Shown in pieces: positions 27,825 to 35,765 of a stretch of DNA of 64,000 bases. The position numbers and the translations under genes are program-made. The notes beneath the pieces were generated by a model. It did not search any database. It saw only the letters and a list, made by a program, of their open reading frames with translations, and was not told where the DNA came from. The stretch comes from Marinobacter sediminum. Its GTDB lineage: Bacteria; Pseudomonadota; Gammaproteobacteria; Pseudomonadales; Oleiphilaceae. Numbering within the stretch: position 1 is the stretch's first letter; each line of letters opens with the position of its first letter. Where the stretch lies: NCBI RefSeq assembly GCF_016820575.1, contig NZ_JAEMQH010000002.1, positions 310,001 through 374,000 of the forward strand. Direction: 5' to 3'.

Positions 27825-27853
27825 TTGAGGTACTCTGTACATACAAATGTAAA
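27825..27853 (+). promoter_or_regulatory. Probable brnTA promoter and operator
   Basis: TTGAGG (27825-27830), 17-base spacer, TGTAAA (27848-27853). The inverted repeat TACAT-ACAA-ATGTA (27838-27851) overlaps the -10 box, where a BrnA-BrnT complex could bind for autoregulation. The second repeat CATACA...TGTATG (27840-27867) supports an operator. The inference rests on pattern only. Confidence 0.45.
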
Positions 27854-27864
27854 TACAAGGATGT

Positions 27865-28140
27865 ATGATGCGTTTTGAGTGGGATGAGGCGAAGAATGCG
27901 ACCAACATTCGAAAGCATGGTATCGACTTTAATGATGCCGCGGATATTTTCAGTCACCCGATGCTGACCGCTATTGATACTCGGTTTGTCTATGAGGAGG
28001 AGCGTTGGGTAGCTATTGGGCTTGTGCGGCAAATTATAGGAGTGGTTGTGTATTCCGAAAGGTGCGGTGATGTCATCCGCATCATTTCCGCCCGGAAAGC
28101 GACTAAACGTGAGGTGCAGCTCTATGAACAGAACATCTAA
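27865..28140 (+). CDS. brnT: BrnT-family toxin (type II toxin-antitoxin)
   Basis: RelE-fold ribonuclease toxin of the BrnT family (PF04365), 91 aa. Typical BrnT blocks are FEWDEAKNATNIRKHGIDF at the N terminus, EEERWVAIG in the middle, and a C-terminal RIISARKATKREVQLYE with the Arg, Ser and Lys residues of the active face. Family members cleave RNA and block translation. The gene overlaps brnA by 17 bases, the usual toxin-first order. An ATG-ATG pair gives two possible starts one codon apart. Confidence 0.9.
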   Translation: MMRFEWDEAKNATNIRKHGIDFNDAADIFSHPMLTAIDTRFVYEEERWVAIGLVRQIIGVVVYSERCGDVIRIISARKATKREVQLYEQNI

Positions 28141-28378
28141 AACTGACTGGAAGCGGCTCGCGGAACTGGACAGCGACGCGATCGATACCAGCGACATTCC
28201 TGAGTTAGATGATGCGTTCTTCAAGGAAGCAGAATTGCGAGTGCCAGCGAAGCAGCCGGTGACGCTGCGCATTGATGAGGATGTACTTGCCTGGTTTAAA
28301 GCCCAGGGCAAGGGGTATCAAACGCGCATCAATAAGTTGTTGCGACAGTATATGGAAAATCACAACTCGCATCGGTGA
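28124..28378 (+). CDS. brnA: BrnA-family antitoxin (ribbon-helix-helix)
   Basis: An 84-aa antitoxin (PF14384). The N-terminal half (SDIPELDDAFFKEAELR) wraps the toxin; the C-terminal half is a ribbon-helix-helix DNA-binding part with VTLRIDEDVLAWFKAQGKGYQTRINKLL. It neutralises BrnT and should repress its own operon. The ATG at 28124 is chosen because it overlaps the brnT end as in known pairs; longer in-frame starts exist from 28046. The operon stands alone between the divergent TPR gene and a terminator. Confidence 0.9.
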   Translation: MNRTSKTDWKRLAELDSDAIDTSDIPELDDAFFKEAELRVPAKQPVTLRIDEDVLAWFKAQGKGYQTRINKLLRQYMENHNSHR

Positions 28379-28398
28379 GGTGCTCAGCACCCATGCAA

Positions 28399-28430
28399 AA
28401 ACGGCCGGGTCGTTAGCCCGGCCGTTTCGG
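28399..28430. terminator. Bidirectional terminator between brnA and fliC
   Basis: AAACGGCCGGG (28399-28409), 7-base loop, CCCGGCCGTTT (28417-28427), with A-rich and T-rich flanks. It separates convergent brnA and the first flagellin gene. Confidence 0.85.
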
Positions 28431-28445
28431 TTTTGCTGCTTCGGT

Positions 28446-29606
28446 TTAGCCCTGCAGTAGTTGCAATACCTGCTGTGGCCGGGCGTTAGCCTGGGCCAGA
28501 ACCGACAGGCCGGCCTGCTGGAGTACCTGAGTGCGGGCCAGCTCGGCGGATTCGGCGGCAAAGTCGGCATCGCGGATGCGGCTGTTGGAGGCTGCGAGGT
28601 TTTCCGCCGTCGTGGCAAGATTTGCGATGGTGGATTCAAAGCGATTTTGAATCGCGCCAAGCTCACTTCTAATCCCGTTGATTGTGGTCAATGCGCTATC
28701 CACCCGGAGGATCGCATCATTTGCACCGTTAACTGAGTCGACAGAGGCCAACTGTAAATTATCACCGGGATCACCAACAGTGGCTGCGGTGTCTGTACCT
28801 GTGGTGTTAAGTGCGTTAGTGCCATTCGTGGTAGAAAGCGCAATGGAGCTCAGCTCTTCCAGAGACTTTATTTCAATCGCAGATCCGTCAGCAGAGACAA
28901 TCGCCGAGGCTCCGTCTAGTTGGCCATTGATGGTCTCCACGACTTCAGCAATATTTGCCTCATCTCCTGTGAAAGTAACTGTTTGAGCGGTCGCTGTCGC
29001 AGGATCTCCAACCGTTACTGAGAGGGTGTCGCCCGCTGCAACGGAGTTAGTGCCAGAGAAATCGACATTCAAGGCTGAGGCTGTCGCTATCGATCCAACG
29101 TCACTCGCACGGGAACCGGAGGTTAGGTTAATGCTAATGGTATCGCCGGCGTTCGCTCCAACCTGAAAAGAGGCTACCCCAAAGGAACCATCTAGGATCT
29201 TCAGTCCGTTGAATGACGTTTGGTTGGAGATGCGATTGATTTCTTCGATTCGTTGTTGCACCTCGTTATCCAATGCCTCGCGATCCGACTGGCTATTGGT
29301 TGCGTTGGCAGATTGAACCGCGAGCTCCCTGATTCGTTGAAGATTTGAAACTACCTCGTCAAGTGCGCCTTCGGTCGTTTGCGCCAAGGAGATACCATCA
29401 TTCGCGTTTCTTTGAGCTACGTTCAGTCCCGAAATCTGTGATTCAAAGCGAGTCGATATCGCTAGCCCCGCAGCATCATCTTTGGCAGAGTTTATTCGAA
29501 GGCCAGAGGATAAGCGTTCCAGTGCTGTGTTGGCATCACTCTGCGATGAGTTAAGGTTTCGCTGGGCGTTCAGCGATGCAATATTGGTATTAATTACCTG
29601 AGGCAT
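28446..29606 (-). CDS. fliC: Flagellin (long form)
   Basis: Filament subunit, 386 aa. The N-terminal D0/D1 region (about residues 1-140) includes [34 protein letters not shown] and [18 protein letters not shown]; the C-terminal D1/D0 (about 300-386) ends [20 protein letters not shown] 150-residue Thr/Ser/Ala-rich variable domain lies in the middle (surface D2/D3), the probable site of O-glycosylation. The start is ATG at 29606 with GAGGAG upstream. It is transcribed away from the Maf gene and carries a sigma-54-type promoter. It is clearly distinct from the shorter flagellin at 32234. Confidence 0.95.
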   Translation of the reverse strand: MPQVINTNIASLNAQRNLNSSQSDANTALERLSSGLRINSAKDDAAGLAISTRFESQISGLNVAQRNANDGISLAQTTEGALDEVVSNLQRIRELAVQSANATNSQSDREALDNEVQQRIEEINRISNQTSFNGLKILDGSFGVASFQVGANAGDTISINLTSGSRASDVGSIATASALNVDFSGTNSVAAGDTLSVTVGDPATATAQTVTFTGDEANIAEVVETINGQLDGASAIVSADGSAIEIKSLEELSSIALSTTNGTNALNTTGTDTAATVGDPGDNLQLASVDSVNGANDAILRVDSALTTINGIRSELGAIQNRFESTIANLATTAENLAASNSRIRDADFAAESAELARTQVLQQAGLSVLAQANARPQQVLQLLQG

Positions 29607-29694
29607 CTCTTTTCTCCTCGATTTATTTTTCCGAACAACTCTCCTGACAGAGAGGGGCAGTGGAGGTCAGGAGCTGTTTACTTGATGGGGACCA

Positions 29695-29710
29695 AGCTAA
29701 TAGCGTGCCA
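29695..29710 (-). promoter_or_regulatory. Sigma-54 promoter of the long flagellin gene
   Basis: Reading the minus strand from 29710: TGGCACG-CTAT-TAGCT. The -24 GG (29709-29708) and -12 GC (29697-29696) have exact spacing; one mismatch to the TTGC part. It lies about 90 bases upstream of the fliC start. The rest of 29607-29974 has no gene. Confidence 0.7.
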
Positions 29711-29974
29711 GACTTAAAAATTGATGGTTAAGATTCTGAAAATTCAGTGAAATATTTGTTTTTTGTTCTCTCGTTTCTGCGCGTAACCAAAGCCAAATTC
29801 CTGCAAAGGGCAGAATTTTGCCGCTTGCCTCGCCGTCGCCTCTAGAGTCCGAACTTTGCCGAATGTTTGCCTAATCTGGTATTACTTGCTCTGTTTTGGC
29901 GTCTTTGGTGTTGCATAAAACTTTTTGCGCGTCATAAGCGCTGAACGTTAGAAACCCGTTAAAAGGAAGGTTTG

Positions 29975-32089
29975 ATGTCTGGAAAAGATGAAGATGTTGC
30001 AGTGCCTTTCATTAGGCGGAAGCAGAAGAACTTGGCGTATTTCCAAAAGTATCGTCCCGAGATTTTCGAATTTTTTGCCAACTTCGAACCCCAGCACTGT
30101 GAACTAAGCATTACTCCCGGTCGGGACGATGTGGACTTGGTGGATTCCGGTACATCCGTTTATCGGCATTTGGCGCGTGAGTACTCCCTCGCAGAAGTCT
30201 CGGATTTCCTCGAGAAAACCCCCACTGAAAAGCCGATAGTCACTGTGGCTCCCCCATTTTTTTTGGAAGCGGGCGAGGGCGCACGTTTTGCTTCCCGCTT
30301 TGTCCGGGAAAGTCTTAGGAAAAGTAGAATCAATCCGTCGACCTTCAAAGGCTACTATCGCGGGGATATTCTACCTTCGGTGGTTTTTCTCGGGTGCGGG
30401 CTTGGGTATCACATTGACAGCCTGACGGCCCGGGCGGATGTCATAGATGTGGTAGTTTTTGAGCCTGATCCTGAGCGCTTCGCCCTAACTCTGTTTACGG
30501 TGGACTGGGAAGAAATCTGCGCTCGCTTTAGGGGAAAGGGGCGGTCGATCTCTTTTTGTATAGCAACCAATCCTTCAGAAGAGAACGTGCGTCGAGTTCT
30601 GGGAGCAAAGGTTGCTGAAATTGTTCCCCTCTATCCTTACTTCAGCTCGTATTACAATCATCTAGTGAATGTTGATTTGTACCGAATTGCCAAAGACCTT
30701 GAGAAGGATCTGCCGGTGGTAGGTGCAAACTGGGGAAATTACGATTTTGAGCTTCGGGGCTTTAGAAACGTCTTCCATAACCTTAAATTGGGCGGCACTT
30801 ACGCAAAGGCTTATGAGCTTCCAGAATCGCATACCCCAGTCGCGGTGGTTGGCAGTGGTCCGTCTTTGGATGCACGGATCGGGGAGCTGAAGGCTAATCG
30901 GGACAAGCTTGTAGTGATGAGCGCCGGTACGGGCTTGCGAGCGCTTCTTAGTCATGGTATCCGACCAGATCTGCACGTTGAACTCGACGCTGACTACATG
31001 ATCTATGAAATGCTCAGCGACATAGATGAGCAGTTCGGGCTACATGACATTACGCTTCTGTGCACGGTAAGCGTGAATCCACTAGTTCCGCCGTTGTTTG
31101 ACAAGTATCGCTTTTACTTCTCCAATGAATACTACGTGCCGGCTTTCTTAGGTTTGAATGAAGATGCTATCCCCGGTTGCTCGCCTACTTGCACCAACGC
31201 AGCAATGGCGCTGGCCTTTGCGTTCGGCTTCAGAAACTTGTTCTTATTTGGGACAGATTACGGCTATCAGGAAAAATCGCAGCACCACTCGCGATTTTCG
31301 ATTTACGGACAAGAATCTCGAACTGAGTTCGCTTCTCGTTTTCGCAAGGAGACTGCCAGAGGCACTGAAGCTCGGCCCAAGTTCGAGACAGAGGGGGTAA
31401 ATGGAACCACAGTTACCACTCAAGGGGATTACTTTACGGCTAAGCGCGCGGTTGAAAATTACCTATCTGACCGTATTGAGCAGCGCCTTAGTTTCTCTGT
31501 GAGGAATTGCTCGGATGGGGCTCTAATCGGGGGAGCGGACTGGATGTCTCCTACAGCGTTCACAGAGTCGCTCGAAAGGGCTTCCGTTGATGAGCGAGAT
31601 CGGCTGATCGAGACTCTCGAAGCAAGTGCAAGGGACATGCCCGACTACGATACAGCGCAAATTTTCGGTGCCGTAGCTCAAGAGGTGTCTGGCACCGCGA
31701 CGGAATTCCTCTCTGTGCTTAGGAACAGTCGGTTGAGAGGGCGCAAGGACCTGATAATAGTTTGTAACCAGATTCGAGATTATTTAAACAGAGTGGGACC
31801 TGGAAGTGGTCGGCGCTCTTCGCCGGTTGTTCAGTTGATGGGCTGGCAAATACTTAAGGGTACTGTTCAACGCTTTCTCCAGACTGGGCTCTGCCACGGA
31901 CTGGCGCACGAGGATAGAGACCTTCAGTCCTTCCTCGATCATTGGAAAACGACCTTTTTGGCTTTCCTGAGGCAGCTGCCTGATCATTTTTCGTCAGTCA
32001 TCCTAAAGGAGGTGCGTCCGATTGATGATCCATGGGTGACGACAAGGTTGATGAACCCTGAGCCAGAGAGGGGTGATGTCGGGTGTTAA
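29975..32089 (+). CDS. maf: Maf-family (DUF115) flagellin glycosyltransferase
   Basis: Motility-associated factor that transfers nonulosonic acids such as pseudaminic acid to flagellin Ser/Thr in the cytoplasm. It has 704 aa. The N-terminal part (about 1-250) has VVFLGCGLGYHIDSL; the central DUF115 domain (about 260-480) has PVAVVGSGPSLDARIGEL, HVELDAD, CSPTCTNAAMALA and LFLFGTDYGYQ. A helical C-terminal part follows. The ATG at 29975 has AAGGAAGG upstream; TTG at 29972 also exists. Its position between two flagellin genes, with pseI at the left of the window, supports a pseudaminic-acid-type donor (inference). Confidence 0.9.
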   Translation: MSGKDEDVAVPFIRRKQKNLAYFQKYRPEIFEFFANFEPQHCELSITPGRDDVDLVDSGTSVYRHLAREYSLAEVSDFLEKTPTEKPIVTVAPPFFLEAGEGARFASRFVRESLRKSRINPSTFKGYYRGDILPSVVFLGCGLGYHIDSLTARADVIDVVVFEPDPERFALTLFTVDWEEICARFRGKGRSISFCIATNPSEENVRRVLGAKVAEIVPLYPYFSSYYNHLVNVDLYRIAKDLEKDLPVVGANWGNYDFELRGFRNVFHNLKLGGTYAKAYELPESHTPVAVVGSGPSLDARIGELKANRDKLVVMSAGTGLRALLSHGIRPDLHVELDADYMIYEMLSDIDEQFGLHDITLLCTVSVNPLVPPLFDKYRFYFSNEYYVPAFLGLNEDAIPGCSPTCTNAAMALAFAFGFRNLFLFGTDYGYQEKSQHHSRFSIYGQESRTEFASRFRKETARGTEARPKFETEGVNGTTVTTQGDYFTAKRAVENYLSDRIEQRLSFSVRNCSDGALIGGADWMSPTAFTESLERASVDERDRLIETLEASARDMPDYDTAQIFGAVAQEVSGTATEFLSVLRNSRLRGRKDLIIVCNQIRDYLNRVGPGSGRRSSPVVQLMGWQILKGTVQRFLQTGLCHGLAHEDRDLQSFLDHWKTTFLAFLRQLPDHFSSVILKEVRPIDDPWVTTRLMNPEPERGDVGC

Positions 32090-32120
32090 CAATCTGTTAC
32101 ACAAAAATATGCAGATTCCC

Positions 32121-32147
32121 TAAAGAGACCCAATCGACTGCCGTTAA
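32121..32147 (+). promoter_or_regulatory. Sigma-28 promoter of the short flagellin gene
   Basis: TAAAGAGA (32121-32128), 11-base spacer, GCCGTTAA (32140-32147), close to the FliA consensus TAAAGTTT-N11-GCCGATAA. It sits 86 bases upstream of the flagellin start, leaving a leader of about 75 bases. Confidence 0.75.
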
Positions 32148-32233
32148 TTGGAATAACAGGGCAGCGTTCCCACGAAAAAAACTGGGGGCTGGCCTTTCTA
32201 AAGTGTCGAAACACAATTTGAAGGGGAAGCATT

Positions 32234-33055
32234 ATGGCTCTCGGAATCAACACTAACGTCGCATCCTTAAGCGCTCAGAACCAGCTGAACAAATCTCAGT
32301 CTTTGAACGATCAGGCTCTTGAGCGTCTGTCATCCGGTCTTCGGATTAACTCTGCAAAAGACGACGCAGCAGGTCTGGCTATTTCCACCCGCTTCGACAC
32401 TCAGATTCGTGGTCTGAACGTGGCTCAGCGTAACGCAAACGATGGCATTTCCATGGTTCAGACCGCTGAAGGCGGTCTGGATGAGACGGTGCAGAACCTC
32501 CAGCGTATTCGTGAGCTGGCTGTTCAGGCGGCAAACGGTTCCAACTCTGACGATGACCGTGCTCTGCTGCAGGCTGAAGTTGATCAGCGTGTCTCAGAAA
32601 TCACCCGAATTGCTAGCGATACCCAGTTCAATGGTCAGGCTGTTCTGGGAGGCTCCCTCTCAACTGTGAACTTCCAGGTTGGTGCAAACGCTGGTCAGAC
32701 AATTGCGGTAGATTTCGATGCAACCATGAGCGCGGCTGGTCTGGGTATCAGTGCTGTTTCTGTATCTTCTGCTGGTGGCGCGAGCGCGGCGTTGGCTACT
32801 ATCGACGGCGCGCTCTCTGAAGTAAACTCCTTCCGCGCAGACCTTGGTGCGGTGCAGAACCGCTTCGAGAGCACCATCAACAACCTGGGCACCAACATCG
32901 AGAACCTGAGCGCCTCCAACAGCCGTATCGTTGATGCAGACTTCGCTGCCGAAACTGCAAAGCTAGCTAAGGCTAACGTTCTGCAGCAGGCGGGCATCTC
33001 GGTCCTTGCTCAGGCTAACGCGCGCCCGAACCAGGTACTGTCCCTCCTCCAGTAA
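32234..33055 (+). CDS. fliC: Flagellin (short form)
   Basis: Second flagellin, 273 aa, almost only the D0/D1 core. The N terminus has [36 protein letters not shown] and NANDGISMVQTAEGGLDE; the C terminus has [25 protein letters not shown]. The variable domain is reduced to about 50 residues, so the filament surface would be smooth and thin compared with the 386-aa flagellin. Codon use is strongly biased to common codons, as for a highly expressed gene. It has GGGGAAG upstream and a good sigma-28 promoter, so it may be the major subunit. It is followed by flaG, fliD and fliS. Confidence 0.95.
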   Translation: MALGINTNVASLSAQNQLNKSQSLNDQALERLSSGLRINSAKDDAAGLAISTRFDTQIRGLNVAQRNANDGISMVQTAEGGLDETVQNLQRIRELAVQAANGSNSDDDRALLQAEVDQRVSEITRIASDTQFNGQAVLGGSLSTVNFQVGANAGQTIAVDFDATMSAAGLGISAVSVSSAGGASAALATIDGALSEVNSFRADLGAVQNRFESTINNLGTNIENLSASNSRIVDADFAAETAKLAKANVLQQAGISVLAQANARPNQVLSLLQ

Positions 33056-33130
33056 GCGGATAATCGGAAGCTAACCGGTCCTTCAACTCGAAGTGCCGGA
33101 TAGCTCCATTACAGGACGGCGAGGTGGATC

Positions 33131-33568
33131 ATGAATGGCGTAAACCTGAATAGCCCGGATTTGAAGCTGGTTCGCACCAGTGAGCAAGCTCCGGCTCGGG
33201 CGTCGGTATCACCTCGAGCAGATGGCAGGAATGCCTCCGCTCAAGAAACTGTTCCGGCCGCGAGCCAAGCTCAGGCTGTAGTGGCAGCCGGCGAAGCACG
33301 ACCGGTGCAGTCACAGTCAGAGAAGAACGCTCTGACTGAGGAGAAAACAGATGTGGGAAGTGCAGTAACCCAGCTCAACAACTATGTTCAGAGCGTGCAG
33401 AGAGATTTACGCTTTGAAATCGATAAAGAACTGGGAAAGACCATTGTTTCTGTTGTTGATCAGGAAACGCAAAAGGTGATTCGACAGATTCCTGACGACG
33501 TTGCGTTGAAGCTGGCAGAAAATTTGCAGCAGGAGGAACCGTTGACGTTGTTTGATTTGAAAGTGTGA
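33131..33568 (+). CDS. flaG: FlaG-family protein
   Basis: A 145-aa protein. The N-terminal half is a variable Ala/Ser/Glu-rich region; the conserved FlaG part (about residues 75-145) has LNNYVQSVQRDLRFEIDKELGKTIV, VVDQETQKVIRQIP and a C-terminal LTLFDLKV. FlaG affects filament length in several gammaproteobacteria; the exact function is not settled. It lies between flagellin and fliD and is followed by a hairpin terminator. Confidence 0.9.
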   Translation: MNGVNLNSPDLKLVRTSEQAPARASVSPRADGRNASAQETVPAASQAQAVVAAGEARPVQSQSEKNALTEEKTDVGSAVTQLNNYVQSVQRDLRFEIDKELGKTIVSVVDQETQKVIRQIPDDVALKLAENLQQEEPLTLFDLKV

Positions 33569-33606
33569 GCCGGAAACGGTCATTGGTCTCTGAAGTGCTT
33601 CGTTAG

Positions 33607-33636
33607 CGCCGCTGCCTCCGGGTAGCGGCGTTCTCG
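33607..33636 (+). terminator. Hairpin terminator after flaG
   Basis: CGCCGCTGCC (33607-33616) and GGTAGCGGCG (33621-33630) around a TCCG tetraloop, followed by TTCTCGGTTT. It ends the flagellin-flaG unit before the fliD promoter. Confidence 0.65.
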
Positions 33637-33692
33637 GTTTATCTGACGTTGCACTCGCTTACAAAATGTAACCGAAAGGCGGAGTTTGGAGG

Positions 33693-33719
33693 CAAAGTTT
33701 TGCCGCCTCTTGCCGATAT
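33693..33719 (+). promoter_or_regulatory. Sigma-28 promoter of fliD
   Basis: CAAAGTTT (33693-33700), 11-base spacer, GCCGATAT (33712-33719): 7 of 8 matches in each half to the FliA consensus. It sits 37 bases upstream of the fliD start. Confidence 0.8.
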
Positions 33720-33756
33720 ATTAGACAGTAAACGCAGGCCTTGTAGGAGGCTCGGT

Positions 33757-35169
33757 ATGGCAGGAATTTCATCGCTAGGTGCTGGCTCCGGAATCTTTAG
33801 TTCCGATCTCGTTGATCAACTGGTTAACGCAGAGCGCAAGCCGGCAGAGCTTCGTTTGGATCGGAGAGAAAGCGAAGCCAAAACCAAAATATCAGCGTTT
33901 GGGGCGCTTAAAAGTGCGCTTGAAGCCTTGCAGAAGCCACTGGACACCCTGGCATCATCGGACGGGCTCAAGGCGCTGGCGGCCAGCTCGTCTAATGAGT
34001 CGGTGGCCAAAGTGAATGTTGATCCTTCGACTGCGAACCGTGGTTCCTACAGTGTGAACGTGACCCAATTGGCACAGGCCCAGTCGTTGGCTTCCGGTTC
34101 CTTCGCGGATACCGACACGACTACCGTCGGTACTGGCACCCTCACGTTTACGGTCAATGGCGTCAATACAGATGTGACTGTGGATGGAAGCAATAACACG
34201 CTGCAAGGGCTTGCAGATTCGATCAATGATGCGAACGCTGGATTATCGGCAGGCATTGTCGATACGGGGAGTGGGTACCGACTGGTCCTTTCTTCTGATG
34301 AAAGCGGTCTGGATAACGCGATTCAAGTCTCGGTGGCTGACGATGATGGAAATAGCACCGATGCATCCGGGCTGTCCCAGTTTGCTTTTGATGGCACCAC
34401 ATTGAATTTGACAGAAACGGTCGCAGCCAAGGATGCATTGTTGGAAGTAAATGGCATATCTGTCAGTCGGTCATCCAACACGGTGGAGGATGTGGTCGAG
34501 GGAGTAAGGTTTGATGTGCAATCCACCGGCAGCACCACTGTAAAAGTTGAGCGGGATCCCGATGAAGTTGCGGGGAGGGTTCAAGAGTTTGTTGACAAAT
34601 TCAACGCACTGCAAGATGTCATCGACAAGGCGTCCGGATACAACGCTGAGTCTGGGGTTGGAGGTGTCCTTTCCGGTGACTCAACCGTAAGAAACATGGA
34701 AAGGGACCTGCGTACCGGCTTAACTACGGTTCCGACTGGCAGAGAAAACAGCTCCGTTCGAACTCTCGCGGATCTGGGTATTAAAACAGTACCAAGTACG
34801 GGGAAACTCGAATTTGATGCCGAGGTGTTTAAAGTAAAGCTCGGGGAAGATCCCCAGGCGGTCACGGCGCTATTTTCGGAGCAGGGCGGCGTTGACGGAA
34901 TCGCTGGAAAAATCGATACGACCATTGAGAGCTACTTAGCCAGCGACGGCGCAATTTCCGGGCGCACAGGCGGACTTAATACTGCGCTTGAGGAAATACA
35001 GGATCAACGAAATCGTCTCGAACTTCGGATGGAGACATACAGGGAGCGTCTAGTGTCGCAGTTTTCAGCAGCCGACTCACTTATTTCTCAGCTCAATAGC
35101 ACGGGCAATTACATCAGTCAGCAATTGGCCGCCATGGCACCACAGCAATCCAATGGCAATCAGCAGTAA
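33757..35169 (+). CDS. fliD: Flagellar filament cap protein
   Basis: Cap protein needed for flagellin insertion at the filament tip, 470 aa. The N-terminal FliD_N domain (about residues 1-110) starts MAGISSLGAGSGIFSSDLVDQLV and includes KISAFGALKSAL; the central part is Thr/Ser/Asp-rich; the FliD_C domain (about 230-460) has LEVNGISVSRSSNTVEDVVEG and RVQEFVDKFNALQDVI. The C-terminal helix ends with QFSAADSLISQLNSTGNYISQQLA, the heptad-rich tail bound by export chaperones. The ATG at 33757 has TAGGAGG upstream; the longer frame from 33649 would read through the sigma-28 promoter. Confidence 0.95.
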   Translation: MAGISSLGAGSGIFSSDLVDQLVNAERKPAELRLDRRESEAKTKISAFGALKSALEALQKPLDTLASSDGLKALAASSSNESVAKVNVDPSTANRGSYSVNVTQLAQAQSLASGSFADTDTTTVGTGTLTFTVNGVNTDVTVDGSNNTLQGLADSINDANAGLSAGIVDTGSGYRLVLSSDESGLDNAIQVSVADDDGNSTDASGLSQFAFDGTTLNLTETVAAKDALLEVNGISVSRSSNTVEDVVEGVRFDVQSTGSTTVKVERDPDEVAGRVQEFVDKFNALQDVIDKASGYNAESGVGGVLSGDSTVRNMERDLRTGLTTVPTGRENSSVRTLADLGIKTVPSTGKLEFDAEVFKVKLGEDPQAVTALFSEQGGVDGIAGKIDTTIESYLASDGAISGRTGGLNTALEEIQDQRNRLELRMETYRERLVSQFSAADSLISQLNSTGNYISQQLAAMAPQQSNGNQQ

Positions 35170-35196
35170 GCGGCGCTGAACTCAAAGGAGTTACCA

Positions 35197-35595
35197 ATGA
35201 ACGGTCTTCAGCAATACCAGCGGATTAATACGCAGACCAGCATTACCGATGCTGACCCACACAAGCTTATCCAACTGCTTTATCAAGGGGCTCTTGAGCG
35301 CATCAACATGGCAAAAGCCAAGCTTCAGGCCAAGGATTACGATGGCAAGGGCAAGCTGATAATGAAGGCGTTAGACATCGTTGGAGCGCTTCGCGGCTAT
35401 CTTGATAGAGAGAGGGGGGGGGAGCTTTCGGAGCGCCTCGATGCACTATATGAGTATATGGAACGTGCTTTGTGGGAAGCCAACGCGAGAAATGATATAG
35501 AACGACTCGATGAAGTGGCGGGGTTGCTTCGCTCTATCAAAGAAGGCTGGGACGGCATCCGCGAAGAAGCAGTCTCCCAGCGGCACGTAGGTTGA
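35197..35595 (+). CDS. fliS: Flagellin export chaperone FliS
   Basis: A small cytosolic four-helix chaperone, 132 aa, that holds flagellin until export. Motifs are YQRINTQTSITDADPHKLIQLLYQGALERI at the N terminus and ALDIVGALRGYLDRERGGELSERLDALYEYM in the middle. It follows fliD by 27 bases. The gene contains a run of nine G at 35414-35422, within codons for Arg-Gly-Gly-Glu. A one-base slip there would shift the frame at about residue 74 and remove the last helices, making this a possible phase-variable site. Confidence 0.92.
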   Translation: MNGLQQYQRINTQTSITDADPHKLIQLLYQGALERINMAKAKLQAKDYDGKGKLIMKALDIVGALRGYLDRERGGELSERLDALYEYMERALWEANARNDIERLDEVAGLLRSIKEGWDGIREEAVSQRHVG

Positions 35596-35626
35596 TCACC
35601 TGAGCTGATCTCCGTTCGTAGCCTGT

Positions 35627-35661
35627 TTACCCGCCGGGCCCTGCGCCGATTCGGCGGGTAA
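35627..35661 (+). terminator. Inverted repeat after fliS
   Basis: TTACCCGCCG (35627-35636) and CGGCGGGTAA (35652-35661), perfect 10-bp arms with a 15-base loop. No T-tract follows, so it may be a weak terminator or an mRNA-stabilising hairpin. Confidence 0.4.
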
Positions 35662-35765
35662 TGCATCTTCGTTATACCCCAGCCCAATAGCCATTCCCCC
35701 CGCTGTCCCGTACAATACGTTCCTTATTTTCGATACATCCATACTGTTCAGTCTGGAGCAAGGGC

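Noticed and set aside
29880-29965. Sigma-54 or sigma-28 promoter for the Maf gene
   Set aside because: GG...GC pairs in TGGCGTCTTTGGTGTTGC and TGGTATTACTTGC have wrong spacing, and no FliA-type box was found, so no promoter is claimed.
33056-33130. Sigma-28 box for flaG (GCCGGATA near 33095)
   Set aside because: The sequence 11 bases upstream does not resemble TAAAGTTT, so flaG is more likely read through from the flagellin gene.
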